A stretch of DNA of 64,000 bases from Georhizobium profundi (GTDB lineage: Bacteria; Pseudomonadota; Alphaproteobacteria; Rhizobiales; Rhizobiaceae). The notes beneath the pieces were generated by a model. The model did not search any database and was not told where the DNA came from. It worked only from the letters and a program-made list of their open reading frames with translations. Positions 55,837-64,000 of the stretch are shown here, in pieces. Location of the stretch: the NCBI RefSeq assembly GCF_003952725.1, contig NZ_CP032509.1, positions 1,202,001 to 1,266,000 of the forward strand. Reading direction: 5' to 3'. Both the position numbers and the translations under genes were made by a program. Each line of letters begins with the position of its first letter. The stretch's first letter is position 1.

Positions 55837-55859
55837 CTCACGCAAGCTTCGCTCGCTAG
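55837..55859 (+). promoter_or_regulatory. Flagellar-type upstream element (flhA copy)
   Basis: CTCACGCAAG at 55837-55846, nine bases, then CTAG at 55856-55859, 74 bases before the flhA ATG at 55934. The 16 bases CTCACGCAAGCTTCGC are identical to the fliH/motB copy. Confidence 0.6.
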
Positions 55860-55933
55860 GTCTCTGTCAGGCGGTCTCCAACACCGACGCATGACGCGTC
55901 CGTGCGACCGGCCCGAAGCGGACGGCAGTGACG

Positions 55934-58021
55934 ATGGCGCAAATCCAGGCCCTTTCCCCGGCATTTCCCAAGAAGCAAGGCCGCGACGTGGGCTTCGCGC
56001 TCGGGATCGTGGCCATCCTGGCGATCCTGTTCCTTCCGCTCCCGCCGATCCTCATCGACATGGGGCTGGCCTTCTCGATCGCGCTCTCGGTCCTGATTCT
56101 GATGGTCTCGCTGTGGATCCAGCGGCCGCTCGAGTTCTCCTCGTTTCCGACGATCCTGCTGATCGCCACGATGCTGCGGCTTGCGATGAACATCGCGACG
56201 ACCCGCATCATCCTGTCCCAGGGCCATGAAGGCACTGATGCCGCCGGCAGCGTGATCCACGGTTTCGCAAACCTCGTCATGTCCGGCGACTTCGTGATCG
56301 GCCTGATCGTGTTCATGATCCTGATCGTCGTGAACTTCATCGTCATCACCAAGGGTGCAACCCGCATCGCAGAAGTGGGCGCGCGCTTTACCCTTGACGC
56401 GATCCCCGGCAAGCAGATGTCGATCGATGCAGACCTGTCGGCTGGCATCATCGACGAAAAGGAAGCACAGCGCCGCCGCAAGGAACTGGAGGAGGAAAGC
56501 TCCTTTTTCGGGTCCATGGACGGTGCGTCCAAGTTCGTGCGCGGCGATGCAATCGCGGGCCTGCTGATCACGGCCATCAACATCTTCGGTGGCATCATCA
56601 TCGGCTATGCGCGCCACGACATGCCGATCGGCGAAGCAGCTGACGTGTTCGTGCGCCTGTCCGTCGGCGATGGTCTCGTTACGCAGATCCCGGCGCTGAT
56701 CGTATCGCTGGCGGCCGGCCTTCTGGTGGCGCGCGGCGGCACGACGGGTTCGGCCGACCAGGCCGTCATCGGCCAGCTCAGTCACTATCCGAAGGCCCTG
56801 ATCGTCGCGGCAGTGCTGATGTTCGTGCTGGCGTTCATGCCCGGCCTGCCGTTCCTGCCTTTTGTCGTACTCGGCGGCATCATGGCCTTCGGCGGCTGGA
56901 TCATTCCTCGGCAGATCGAGGCAGTGAAGCTTGCGGAGGCTGAGGCCGAGCGCAGCACGAAGATGGAAGAGCAGGCGAAGGAGAAGGACTCGGTCAAGTC
57001 TGTCCTGAAGACTGCAGAGGTCGAGCTGCTGCTCGGCAAGCACGTCTCGTCGCGACTGCTCGGCGCGCACCAGGAACTGGCGTTCCGTGTCGGCAAGATG
57101 CGCAAGAAATTCGCGATGCAGTACGGCTTCGTCGTGCCGGAAATCAAGGTCAGCGACGACTACTCGGTGCCGCAGAAGGGCTACCAGATCCGCATCCACG
57201 GAACCGTGGTTGCCGCAAACGAACTGCGCGTCGGCGAAGTCATGGTCGTCAAGCAGGCCAACCGCATGCCGAGCGTGCCGGGCGACGATATTCGCGAGCC
57301 GGCCTTCGGCATGCCGGCGATCTCGATGCCGGAAAGCTTCACGGAAGATCTCAAGCGCGAAGGCTTCCAGCCCATCGACAACGTTTCCGTCGTTCTGACC
57401 CATATGAGCGAAGTCATCCGCAACAACCTGCCGCAGCTTTTGTCGTACAAGGACATGAAGGTGCTGCTGGAACGGCTCGATCCCGAGTACAAGAAGCTCG
57501 CCGACGAGATTTGTTCGTCGCACATGACCTATTCGGGCCTTCAGGCCGTGCTCAAGCTGCTGCTTGCCGAGCGCGTGTCGATCCGCAACCTGCATCTCAT
57601 CATCGAAGCGGTCGCCGAACTTGCGCCGCATGTGCGCAAGACCGAGCAGATCGTCGAGCATGTGCGCATCCGCATGGCGCAGCAGCTGTGCGGTGATCTT
57701 GCCGAAAATGGGGTGTTGCGCGTTCTGCGCCTCGGCAACCGGTGGGATCTCGCCTTCCACCAGGCGCTCAAGCGGGACAACAAGGGCGAGGTGGTCGAGT
57801 TCGACATCGATCCGCGTCATCTGGAAGAGTTTAGCGAGCAGGCGACCAAGGTCATCCGCGAGGAGCTGGACAAGGGCCGACCCTTCGTGCTCGTCACCGC
57901 ACCGGATGCGCGGCCTTACGTGCGCATGATCATCGAACGCCTCTTTGCGACACTGCCCGTCATTTCGCATGTGGAGATCGCCAAGGGGCTCGAGATCAAG
58001 GTTCTGGGCGCGATCTCTTGA
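55934..58021 (+). CDS. flhA: Flagellar export gate protein FlhA
   Basis: 695 residues from the ATG at 55934 (GTG two codons upstream possible). Eight or so N-terminal membrane segments (up to about 335) contain the FHIPEP signature [17 protein letters not shown]. They are followed by the [21 protein letters not shown] loop, then a cytosolic domain (about 350-695) that docks chaperone-substrate complexes. FlhA forms the nonameric ring over the gate. The stop overlaps fliR. Confidence 0.97.
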   Translation: MAQIQALSPAFPKKQGRDVGFALGIVAILAILFLPLPPILIDMGLAFSIALSVLILMVSLWIQRPLEFSSFPTILLIATMLRLAMNIATTRIILSQGHEGTDAAGSVIHGFANLVMSGDFVIGLIVFMILIVVNFIVITKGATRIAEVGARFTLDAIPGKQMSIDADLSAGIIDEKEAQRRRKELEEESSFFGSMDGASKFVRGDAIAGLLITAINIFGGIIIGYARHDMPIGEAADVFVRLSVGDGLVTQIPALIVSLAAGLLVARGGTTGSADQAVIGQLSHYPKALIVAAVLMFVLAFMPGLPFLPFVVLGGIMAFGGWIIPRQIEAVKLAEAEAERSTKMEEQAKEKDSVKSVLKTAEVELLLGKHVSSRLLGAHQELAFRVGKMRKKFAMQYGFVVPEIKVSDDYSVPQKGYQIRIHGTVVAANELRVGEVMVVKQANRMPSVPGDDIREPAFGMPAISMPESFTEDLKREGFQPIDNVSVVLTHMSEVIRNNLPQLLSYKDMKVLLERLDPEYKKLADEICSSHMTYSGLQAVLKLLLAERVSIRNLHLIIEAVAELAPHVRKTEQIVEHVRIRMAQQLCGDLAENGVLRVLRLGNRWDLAFHQALKRDNKGEVVEFDIDPRHLEEFSEQATKVIREELDKGRPFVLVTAPDARPYVRMIIERLFATLPVISHVEIAKGLEIKVLGAIS

Positions 58022-58770
58022 TCACGGATCCCGAAGGCTCCGTCCTCGCTCTTTTCGCGGCATTCTGCAGGATCGGCGCCTGCTTCATGCTGCTGCCGGG
58101 CTTCGGCACCATTCGCGTGCCGCTGCAGGTCAGGCTCTTCATCGCCATCGGCATCTCCTTCGCGCTCGCGCCGCTCATGTGGGACCAGATCTATCCGCGC
58201 GTTTCGGAAGGTGGTCCGGGTTATATCGGCATCGTCGGCGTCGAGCTTCTTATCGGATCAGTCATCGGCCTGCTTGCGCGCTACTACGTGGCGGCGCTGC
58301 AGTTTGCCGGTTCGGTCATCTCGATGGTCATCGGCTTCAACGGCATGCCGGGTGGCGGCATCGAGGACATGGAGCAGCACACCGACCTGTCGCGGCTGAT
58401 CAGCTTCACCGGCATTCTCATGCTGTTCATGCTGGACTTCCACCACGTGGTGATCGTGTCGCTGACGAGCTCCTACGATTTCATGCCCCTCGGCCTCGCG
58501 TTCGACTCCCAGCTGGCTCTGGTATCCTTGACCGACACGCTGCTCGCGTCGTTTCGGCTGGTGCTGCAACTGTCGAGCCCGTTCATCATCTACGGTCTGG
58601 TCTTCAACCTTTCTGTCGGCCTAGTGAACAAGCTCGCGCCCCAGATACCGGTCTACTTCATCTCACTGCCTTTCCTCATCGCTGGTGGGCTGCTGCTGAT
58701 CTATTTCGGCTCGAGCGATTTCTTCCGCCTGTTCGCCGCCGGCTTCGAACCGATCTTCATGGAGCGTTGA
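58018..58770 (+). CDS. fliR: Flagellar export gate protein FliR
   Basis: 250 residues, with several membrane segments ([75 protein letters not shown]). FliR completes the FliPQR gate. The start is a TTG at 58018 that overlaps the flhA TGA by 3 bases, the only start that keeps the conserved N-terminal region. Confidence 0.94.
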   Translation: MITDPEGSVLALFAAFCRIGACFMLLPGFGTIRVPLQVRLFIAIGISFALAPLMWDQIYPRVSEGGPGYIGIVGVELLIGSVIGLLARYYVAALQFAGSVISMVIGFNGMPGGGIEDMEQHTDLSRLISFTGILMLFMLDFHHVVIVSLTSSYDFMPLGLAFDSQLALVSLTDTLLASFRLVLQLSSPFIIYGLVFNLSVGLVNKLAPQIPVYFISLPFLIAGGLLLIYFGSSDFFRLFAAGFEPIFMER

Positions 58771-58771
58771 C

Positions 58772-59188
58772 ATGAGCGCCGAGCGCTACGCCAAGCTGAA
58801 GCGTCTTGCGGCCGTTCAGCGACAGATGGAGCGGGTGGCCGATGTCGAGCTCGCGGACATCATGCGGGAGCGCGCGCTTGTTGCGGACAAGATGGATGCG
58901 CTTGTGAGCGCGCTTGCTTCGCCGAAGCCGGTGCACGCCAACTTCTCCAAGCTCTACGGCGCGCAGATCGGCAAGCTCAAGGTGCGCGACCAGATCCTGA
59001 CCGGCCGCATGCAGTTGCAGCAGAAGAAGGTCATGTCCGAGAAGGCGAAAGCGGACACGCTCGAGGAGTCGACGGCCATGGCGCTGGGCGAGGTGGAGCG
59101 GCAGAAGCAGGAGGCCGAACTTGAGCAACTGCTTGAATGCATTGGCGCTATCGACGCTCAAGCCTCCCGTAAGTTTCAAGGCTCATAG
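58772..59188 (+). CDS. Small coiled-coil protein, possible FliJ equivalent
   Basis: 138 residues with no sequence match that can be named by eye. It is strongly helical (MSAERYAKLKRLAAVQRQMERVADVELADIMRERALVADKMDALVSAL; RMQLQQKKVMSEKAKADTLEESTAMALGEVERQKQEAELEQLLECIGAID). FliJ is a coiled-coil stalk of the export ATPase and is not otherwise visible in the window. Size, fold and place right after fliR make FliJ the best guess, but this is inference. Confidence 0.75.
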   Translation: MSAERYAKLKRLAAVQRQMERVADVELADIMRERALVADKMDALVSALASPKPVHANFSKLYGAQIGKLKVRDQILTGRMQLQQKKVMSEKAKADTLEESTAMALGEVERQKQEAELEQLLECIGAIDAQASRKFQGS

Positions 59189-59288
59189 TCACGCCATGTT
59201 GATTTGACGGTGCGTCGATGCAGATCGCGCCGAAACGTTCCAGCACTGAAGGCTTGTCCATGAGGGACGGCGCAGTGCTTCAGCGACG

Positions 59289-59855
59289 GTGCATATCTTG
59301 GCCATCTCTCCCGCGAGCGACATCATTCTCGACGTCATCAACGCAGCAGATCCGTCAAGCGTGCGCGAAGCCCATCGTGCTTTGACGCAGAAGGCCGCAA
59401 ATGGTGCGCAGTCGGCGTCGATCGAGTTTTCGATCGCCCGCGATGGCGGAGCGGCCGCCCGAACCGGCCGAGGCGCACTGTCGCCAGCCGACGATGCGAT
59501 GAAGACCTACCGCGACTTCGAGGCGATGGTCCTGCAGACTTTCGTGAAGTCGATGCTGCCCCAGGATGCCGAGGAAATCTTTGGCGAAGGGACCGCGGGC
59601 GAAATCTGGAAAGGCATGATGGCCGAACACCTCGGCCGCATGATCTCCGAGGGTGGCGGCATCGGTATTGCCGAGCAGCTCGCGCCGGATGGCGCCCGCG
59701 TGACAGCCGAAGGACGCCTGGTATCACCCCACACACCGGACGCGGCACGCGACCGTGCGACCATGATGCTTGAAGAATTGCAGCGCACAACGTTGAACGA
59801 CTGGAAAGATATTGAGGGACGGGAACGCTCTGAAGCAGCGGACAATCACGCCTAA
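59289..59855 (+). CDS. cheL: Rod-binding protein (FlgJ N-domain type, CheL)
   Basis: 188 residues. The central part YRDFEAMVLQTFVKSMLPQDAEEIFGEGTAGEIWKGMMAEHLGRMISEGGGIGIAEQLAP is the rod-binding domain shared with the N-terminal half of FlgJ; alphaproteobacterial copies are often annotated CheL. It should cap the growing rod. The peptidoglycan-cutting half of FlgJ is absent and its role is probably taken by the SLT protein at 48967. A GTG start at 59289 is used; other starts are possible. Confidence 0.85.
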   Translation: MHILAISPASDIILDVINAADPSSVREAHRALTQKAANGAQSASIEFSIARDGGAAARTGRGALSPADDAMKTYRDFEAMVLQTFVKSMLPQDAEEIFGEGTAGEIWKGMMAEHLGRMISEGGGIGIAEQLAPDGARVTAEGRLVSPHTPDAARDRATMMLEELQRTTLNDWKDIEGRERSEAADNHA

Positions 59856-59903
59856 GCTTCAGGCAGACCACTTGCTTTGCCGATAACAATGAAAAGGCCA
59901 GAC

Positions 59904-60269
59904 ATGGAAACCAACGGCACTGAACTGAGAATCTCCGGCGTACTGGGCCGGCTGGAAGCCGTGCTTGAGCGCGAGAACTCGCTTATCGGCACCGATGCTC
60001 GGTTCGACATCACCGCATCGAACGCCCAGAAGAGCCGCTGCCTTTACGAACTGAATTTGCTCATGAAGTCGATGGAGCCGTCCGATCTGCCGCGTGCGGC
60101 GGGGGATCGTCTGATCCGTCTGCGCAGCGTGGTCGAAACCAACGCGACTCGCGTCAAGGCCCATATGGAAGCCGTGCGCGACGTGACTGACCTGATCAAC
60201 GAGGCTGTCCAGGCCGCTGAAGCCGATGGCACCTATTCCATGGATACCTTCAGGCCCGCAGCACAATGA
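59904..60269 (+). CDS. FlgN-like helical protein, putative export chaperone
   Basis: About 121 residues, strongly helical (ISGVLGRLEAVLERENSLIGTDARFDITASNAQKSRCLYELNLLMKSM; RLIRLRSVVETNATRVKAHMEAVRDVTDLINEAV). The pattern of LxxLExENxxL followed by KxxxLxxLxxL resembles FlgN, the chaperone of FlgK and FlgL, which is not otherwise visible. The start is the ATG at 59904 with AAGG eight bases before it; other Met/TTG codons lie 15-27 bases upstream. It overlaps the next gene by 4 bases. Confidence 0.72.
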   Translation: METNGTELRISGVLGRLEAVLERENSLIGTDARFDITASNAQKSRCLYELNLLMKSMEPSDLPRAAGDRLIRLRSVVETNATRVKAHMEAVRDVTDLINEAVQAAEADGTYSMDTFRPAAQ

Positions 60270-60811
60270 TCAAGCTTGCGCTCACCGCCGTCTGGATCTG
60301 CGCCGTTACACTCGGCGCGGTCTATTTCGCGATCCAGACATCGTCGACCAACGAAGCGGAAGCTGCCGTGCCTCCTCCGTTCTTCGGTGGCCTCGACTAT
60401 GTGCGCGGTGAGGTGATTTCGGTTCCTGTCATTCGTGATGGCGCGGTGCAGGGCTATTTCCTGGCCCGTCTGGTTTTCACCGCCGAGCCTGAAAAACTCG
60501 CCAAGCTCTCCATCCAGCCGCAGACGCTGATCACGGATGAGCTCTACACCCACCTGATGGGCAATCCGAATATCGATTTCACGACGATGGAAACCTTCGA
60601 CCTGACGCAGTTCCGCGAAGGCGTGCGTGATGCGCTGAACGCGCGGGTCGGGGAAAAGATCTTCCACGAGATCATCATCGAGCAAGTGGACTACCTGACC
60701 AAGGAAGAAATCCGCTCCAACATGCAGCGTCGGCGCCCGGCTGCGCCCGCATCGGCAGCTGCTCCCGCGCCGGCGGAACCGGCTGCGGCGGAAGAACCCG
60801 CAGCCCATTGA
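60266..60811 (+). CDS. Membrane-anchored protein of the flagellar region, unknown function
   Basis: 181 residues. One N-terminal hydrophobic segment (LALTAVWICAVTLGAVYFAI) is followed by a folded domain (GGLDYVRGEVISVPVIRDGAVQGYFLARLVFTAEPEKL; DFTTMETFDLTQFREGVRDALNARVGEKIFHEIIIEQVDYLTKEEIRSN) and an Ala/Pro/Glu tail. The anchor plus a domain ending in a Val-Asp-Tyr-Leu strand recalls FliL, but the resemblance is weak. It overlaps the FlgN-like gene by 4 bases, which suggests a motility-linked role. Confidence 0.78.
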   Translation: MIKLALTAVWICAVTLGAVYFAIQTSSTNEAEAAVPPPFFGGLDYVRGEVISVPVIRDGAVQGYFLARLVFTAEPEKLAKLSIQPQTLITDELYTHLMGNPNIDFTTMETFDLTQFREGVRDALNARVGEKIFHEIIIEQVDYLTKEEIRSNMQRRRPAAPASAAAPAPAEPAAAEEPAAH

Positions 60812-60900
60812 GCCACAAAGCCTGAATTTCTGGACTCGACGGTTGATTTTCTCGTCGCGATAGCGTCAACGCCTGCCTGACGCACAATGCGGAGAGCAGG

Positions 60901-61803
60901 ATGACGGCGCAAATCCTCGACGGCAAAGAGATCGCCAAGGGCGTGATCGCCCGGGTGAAATCGCAAACCGAGGCGCTCGTGCACGCGACCGGCGTGACGC
61001 CCGGGCTTGCGGTCATCATCGTCGGAGACGATCCGGCAAGCCACGTCTACGTATCCTCCAAGAGCCGCATGGCAAAAGAGTGCGGCTTCCGTTCGAGCCA
61101 GTACACGCTGGAGGCGACGACCAGCCAGGAAGAGCTTGCGGCTCTCGTTGCAAAGCTCAACGCGGACACTTCGGTCCACGGCATTCTCGTCCAGCTCCCC
61201 CTGCCGGCAGGGCTCGATGCCGATGCGATCATCCAGGCGATCGATCCCGCCAAGGACGTCGACGGCTTGGGCGTCGCCAATGCCGGCAAGCTGATGACAG
61301 GCGATCTCAAGACAGGCCTGATCTCCTGCACGCCGGCGGGCGCGATGGTGTTCGTGCGTCAAGTGCACGGCAATGACCTCTCAGGCCTCGATGCCGTGGT
61401 GATCGGCCGGTCCAACCTGTTCGGCAAGCCGATGGCCGCGCTTCTTCTTGCCGCCAATGCGACGGTGACGACGGCTCATTCGCGCACCAAGGATCTCGCC
61501 GACCATTGCAGGCGTGCGGATATTCTGGTCGCTGCGGTAGGCCGCCCGCAAATGGTGCAGGGCGACTGGATCAAGCCGGGCGCGACCGTGATCGATGTCG
61601 GCATCAATCGCATCGATGCGCCGGAGCGCGGCGAGGGGAAGACGCGCCTCGTCGGCGACGTGGATTTCCAGGCGGCCGAGCAGGTAGCAGGCACCATCAC
61701 GCCTGTGCCAGGTGGTGTCGGACCGATGACGATCGCCATGCTGATGGCCAATACCGTGATCTCGGCCCATCGTGCCGCGGGCCGCGAACCGCCCGTCTTC
61801 TGA
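60901..61803 (+). CDS. folD: Methylenetetrahydrofolate dehydrogenase/cyclohydrolase
   Basis: 300 residues. This bifunctional enzyme interconverts 5,10-methylene-, methenyl- and 10-formyl-THF with NADP. The catalytic Y50 and K54 lie in [21 protein letters not shown] and PAKDVDGL are substrate loops; [29 protein letters not shown] is the dinucleotide loop; [18 protein letters not shown] ends the protein. It is 89 bases after the flagellar region and converges with the LacI gene 15 bases away. Confidence 0.97.
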   Translation: MTAQILDGKEIAKGVIARVKSQTEALVHATGVTPGLAVIIVGDDPASHVYVSSKSRMAKECGFRSSQYTLEATTSQEELAALVAKLNADTSVHGILVQLPLPAGLDADAIIQAIDPAKDVDGLGVANAGKLMTGDLKTGLISCTPAGAMVFVRQVHGNDLSGLDAVVIGRSNLFGKPMAALLLAANATVTTAHSRTKDLADHCRRADILVAAVGRPQMVQGDWIKPGATVIDVGINRIDAPERGEGKTRLVGDVDFQAAEQVAGTITPVPGGVGPMTIAMLMANTVISAHRAAGREPPVF

Positions 61804-61818
61804 CAGCGCTTATGAAAC

Positions 61819-62886
61819 TCAGCCGGCCCGTTGCTGGCGGCTGATGTCCAGTTCCGTCGGGGCAGGGCCGGTGGAGGCGCGCATGATCAGTTCCACCGGC
61901 CACACTTCCTGCTGCTGATCGAGTGTCGAGCGAGCCACGGCATCGATGAGCCGTTCTCCGATGCGCGCACCGGCAGCCCGGATCGACGACCGCGTCGTCG
62001 TCAGCGGCGTCGTGAAGTTCTCGGGCTTCAGGTAGGGGAACACGTCGTCATGCGCGATCAGCGAGATGTCGCGGCCGACCTTCAGGCCGCGCTGGTTGAT
62101 GGCTCGCACGGCGCCTAGCGCAAGCAGCATGCTCGAGCACAGAACGGCAGTCGGAGGCTCCTCGGTCTCCAGGCAGCGGACCATGCCGCGATACCCATTC
62201 TCCTCGGTCATCGCGAATTCCTGGCAGTGCGCCGGGTTCAAGCTGAGATCACGGCTTTTCAGCGCTTCTTCGAGGCCTGCGCGCCTGGCGATCGCGAAGG
62301 TCAGATAGTCCGGGCCGTTCAGAAGCGCGATCCGGCGATGCCCCAGTTGCAACAGAAGATCGGCAGCGTCGCGGAAGGCACCGTGATTATCAATGTCGAG
62401 CAGCGGATAGTCGTGCGGCCCGTCGCTTGCCGCGCGCCCGTGGACGACGAAGGGCAACTTCAAGGATTTCAGAAGATCGATGCGAGTATCGTTTCGGCGC
62501 GTATAGGCGAGGAAGATGGCATCGACGCTGCCGCTCGCAGCAAGCTTGCGGAATGTGGCTTCCTCATCTTCCGGCCGGCTCGGGTGAACGACGAGGAGGA
62601 TGTCTTCCGACACGCAGACTTCGCCGAGGCCCGACAGGAATTCGGAGAAATGCAGGTCGGTGTCACGCCCCGGACTGGAGGGCATAATGACGCCGATCGA
62701 GCCCGCCTTGCCTGTTGCGAGACGCTGAGCCGCGCGGTTCGGACGATAGCCGGTCGCCTGCACGGCTTGCAGAACGCGTTGACGCGTGCGCTCATTGACT
62801 TCAGGATAGCCGTTCAGGGCACGACTGACCGTCGTTTGAGAGAGGCTCAGATGCTTGGCCAGCTCTTTGAGGTTCACGGCCGTCAC
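61819..62886 (-). CDS. aglR: LacI family repressor, probably for alpha-glucoside uptake
   Basis: 355 residues. The LacI HTH and hinge are complete: VNLKELAKHLSLSQTTVSRALNGYPEVNERTRQRVLQAVQATGYRPNRAAQRLATGKAGSIGVIMPSSPG. A periplasmic-binding-protein-like effector domain follows (HRRIALLNGPDYLTFAIARRAGLEEAL). It is divergent from an AglE-like ABC binding protein gene, as AglR is from aglEFGAK in S. meliloti. Two identical operator-like palindromes lie between the genes. Confidence 0.9.
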   Translation of the reverse strand: MTAVNLKELAKHLSLSQTTVSRALNGYPEVNERTRQRVLQAVQATGYRPNRAAQRLATGKAGSIGVIMPSSPGRDTDLHFSEFLSGLGEVCVSEDILLVVHPSRPEDEEATFRKLAASGSVDAIFLAYTRRNDTRIDLLKSLKLPFVVHGRAASDGPHDYPLLDIDNHGAFRDAADLLLQLGHRRIALLNGPDYLTFAIARRAGLEEALKSRDLSLNPAHCQEFAMTEENGYRGMVRCLETEEPPTAVLCSSMLLALGAVRAINQRGLKVGRDISLIAHDDVFPYLKPENFTTPLTTTRSSIRAAGARIGERLIDAVARSTLDQQQEVWPVELIMRASTGPAPTELDISRQQRAG

Positions 62887-62914
62887 TCCCCAGGTTCGGC
62901 ATGCTGCATTGCAC

Positions 62915-62926
62915 CAAAGCGCTTTG
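62915..62926. promoter_or_regulatory. LacI-type operator, copy 1
   Basis: CAAAGCGCTTTG, a perfect 12-base palindrome with the central CG typical of LacI/GalR operators. It lies 29 bases before the start codon of the repressor gene, so it is placed for autoregulation. Confidence 0.8.
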
Positions 62927-63110
62927 ACAAACGCCCTCCTGTCAGTGGCGAAGAAGCGTTTACAGATCGCTGCAATGGGTCAGATTTCAGCGTGATGATA
63001 CCCGCTTATTCATCATATGCTACCGCGAACAGAGCGATAGCCGCGTAATTCAGGAGTTTATTGATTGGGAGCCTTGACTTGCCGCGCATCATCCAATCTT
63101 GTCGCTGCGA

Positions 63111-63124
63111 CCAAAGCGCTTTGG
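63111..63124. promoter_or_regulatory. LacI-type operator, copy 2
   Basis: CCAAAGCGCTTTGG, a 14-base perfect palindrome with the same 12-base core as copy 1. Its centre is 197 bases from that of copy 1, which allows looping. It lies 98 bases before the start of the transporter gene. Confidence 0.8.
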
Positions 63125-63221
63125 ATTTTGTGCCGCTCGTTGCAGTGGCCATTTGCTCGACGTTATGCTCTCTGAGCAGAAGCATGCGTTCAGACGATTG
63201 AATTGACTGGGAGGGAACCCG

Positions 63222-64000
63222 ATGAAGAACTGGCTGATGATGAGCGTTGCCGCCGTGGCCTTGACCGCGGGCACGGCGAGCGCTCAGGAATTGATTTTCG
63301 CACCTGGTGAAGACGATCGTTTCAACTGGGAAAGCTTCGAGGCATTCTCTGAAGCGCACGATCTCGAAGGCGAGAGCCTGACGATCTTCGGACCATGGCG
63401 CGGGGAGGACCAGGCGCTGTTCGAAAGCGTCGCCGCCTATTTCGAGGAAGCGACCGGCGTCACCGTCAATTACTCGTCCTCCGAGAATTACGAGCAGCAG
63501 ATCGTCATCGACACCGAGGCCGGCAGCCCGCCGGATGTCGCGATCCTGCCGCAGCCAGGCCTGATTGCCGATCTCGCGTCGAAAGGGCAATTGACGCCGC
63601 TTGGGGACGAAGCACGCGACTGGATCAACGAAAACTACGCCGCCGGTGAAAGCTGGGTCGATCTCGGCACCTACGAGGGCCCGGACGGCGAGGCATTCTA
63701 CGCGTTTCCCTACAAGATCGATCTGAAGTCCATCGTCTGGTACATCCCCGACAATTTCGCCGATGCCGGATATGAGGTTCCCGAAACCTACGAAGATCTG
63801 AAGGCGCTGACGGAGCAGATCGCCGCCGATGGGTATACCCCCTGGTGCATCGGGCTCGGTTCAGGCGGTGCGACGGGCTGGCCCGCCACCGACTGGGTGG
63901 AAGACCTGATGCTGCGCACCCAGGCGCCTGAAGTCTACGACCAGTGGGTCACCAACGAGATCCCCTTCAACGACCCGGCGGTCATCGGCGCGATCGAGGA
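63222..64000 (+). CDS. aglE: Alpha-glucoside ABC transporter substrate-binding protein AglE (partial)
   Basis: The first 259 codons are visible and the gene runs off the right edge. A signal peptide (NWLMMSVAAVALTAGTASAQ) is followed by an extracellular solute-binding domain (family 1): SLTIFGPWRGEDQALFESVAAYFEEATGVTVNYSSSENYEQQIVIDTEAGSPPDVAILPQPGLIADLASKGQL. It resembles rhizobial AglE, which binds sucrose, maltose and trehalose. The other transporter genes are expected just beyond the window. Confidence 0.88.
   Translation, partial: MKNWLMMSVAAVALTAGTASAQELIFAPGEDDRFNWESFEAFSEAHDLEGESLTIFGPWRGEDQALFESVAAYFEEATGVTVNYSSSENYEQQIVIDTEAGSPPDVAILPQPGLIADLASKGQLTPLGDEARDWINENYAAGESWVDLGTYEGPDGEAFYAFPYKIDLKSIVWYIPDNFADAGYEVPETYEDLKALTEQIAADGYTPWCIGLGSGGATGWPATDWVEDLMLRTQAPEVYDQWVTNEIPFNDPAVIGAIE

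Larger units (their letters stand above)
62887..63221. promoter_or_regulatory. Divergent aglR/aglE regulatory region
   Basis: 335 bases without a gene between the divergent repressor and ABC transporter genes. It holds two matching operators at 62915-62926 and 63111-63124. CTTGAC at 63073-63078 may be the -35 of the transporter promoter, upstream of the second operator; a convincing -10 was not found. GAGGG at 63211-63215 is the ribosome binding site for the ATG at 63222. Confidence 0.5.

Noticed and set aside
55856..57970. Minus-strand open frame of about 700 codons
   Set aside because: It lies antisense to flhA, has a His/Asp/Arg-rich composition typical of the mirror frame of a high-GC gene, and no recognisable domain.

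Overview
The window is a 64 kb chromosomal segment from a high-GC alphaproteobacterium of the order Hyphomicrobiales (Rhizobiales). The evidence is the gene order icpA-cheS-cheY1-cheA-cheW-cheR-cheB-cheY2-cheD-cheT-fliF-visN-visR, the rhizobial-type motor genes motB-motC-motD(fliK) and motE, the Rem regulator, and the flaF-flbT pair in place of fliS/fliD. This order closely matches the Sinorhizobium/Agrobacterium motility region. The genus cannot be fixed from the sequence alone.

Layout. Bases 1-2640: a housekeeping run (end of hisD, UPF0262, an LMW-phosphatase-like gene, infA, maf, yacG, tRNA-Phe). Bases 2714-5899: hppD with a divergent Lrp/AsnC regulator, an HTH-only LuxR-type protein and an AraC regulator. 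Bases 6306-14756: the chemotaxis operon. Bases 14904-24033: fliF, a small PAS-like protein on the minus strand, visN-visR, and the leftward operon motA-fliM-fliN-fliG-flhB-orf. Bases 24238-33914: a DUF1217 gene, flgF, fliI, flgBC, fliE, flgG, flgA, flgI, motE, flgH, fliL, fliP. Bases 34176-36344: two tandem flagellin genes. Bases 36437-44057: a complete pseudaminic acid pathway (pseB, C, H, G, I, F) plus a TPR-glycosyltransferase. Bases 44208-60811: fliH-like, motBCD, a lytic transglycosylase, rem, flgEKL, flaF, flbT, flgD, fliQ, flhA, fliR and four small accessory genes. Bases 60901-64000: folD, then a LacI-family repressor divergent from the start of an alpha-glucoside-type ABC transporter gene.

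How it works together. VisN/VisR and Rem are the expected regulatory cascade. Nearly every structural operon carries the same upstream element, YTCRCGCAAG followed after nine or ten bases by a TAG/TAT core (eight copies found by eye). The two flagellin genes lack it and share a different 11-base element. Together these suggest class II and class III promoter types. The pse genes should make CMP-pseudaminic acid, and the adjacent TPR-glycosyltransferase, which resembles Caulobacter FlmG in layout, is the best candidate to load it on the two flagellins. In signalling, CheA phosphorylates CheY2 (motor) and CheY1 (sink); CheS and a CheT carrying a CheZ-like DxxxQ motif are likely to end the signal. 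No transposon, prophage, CRISPR array or broken gene was seen.
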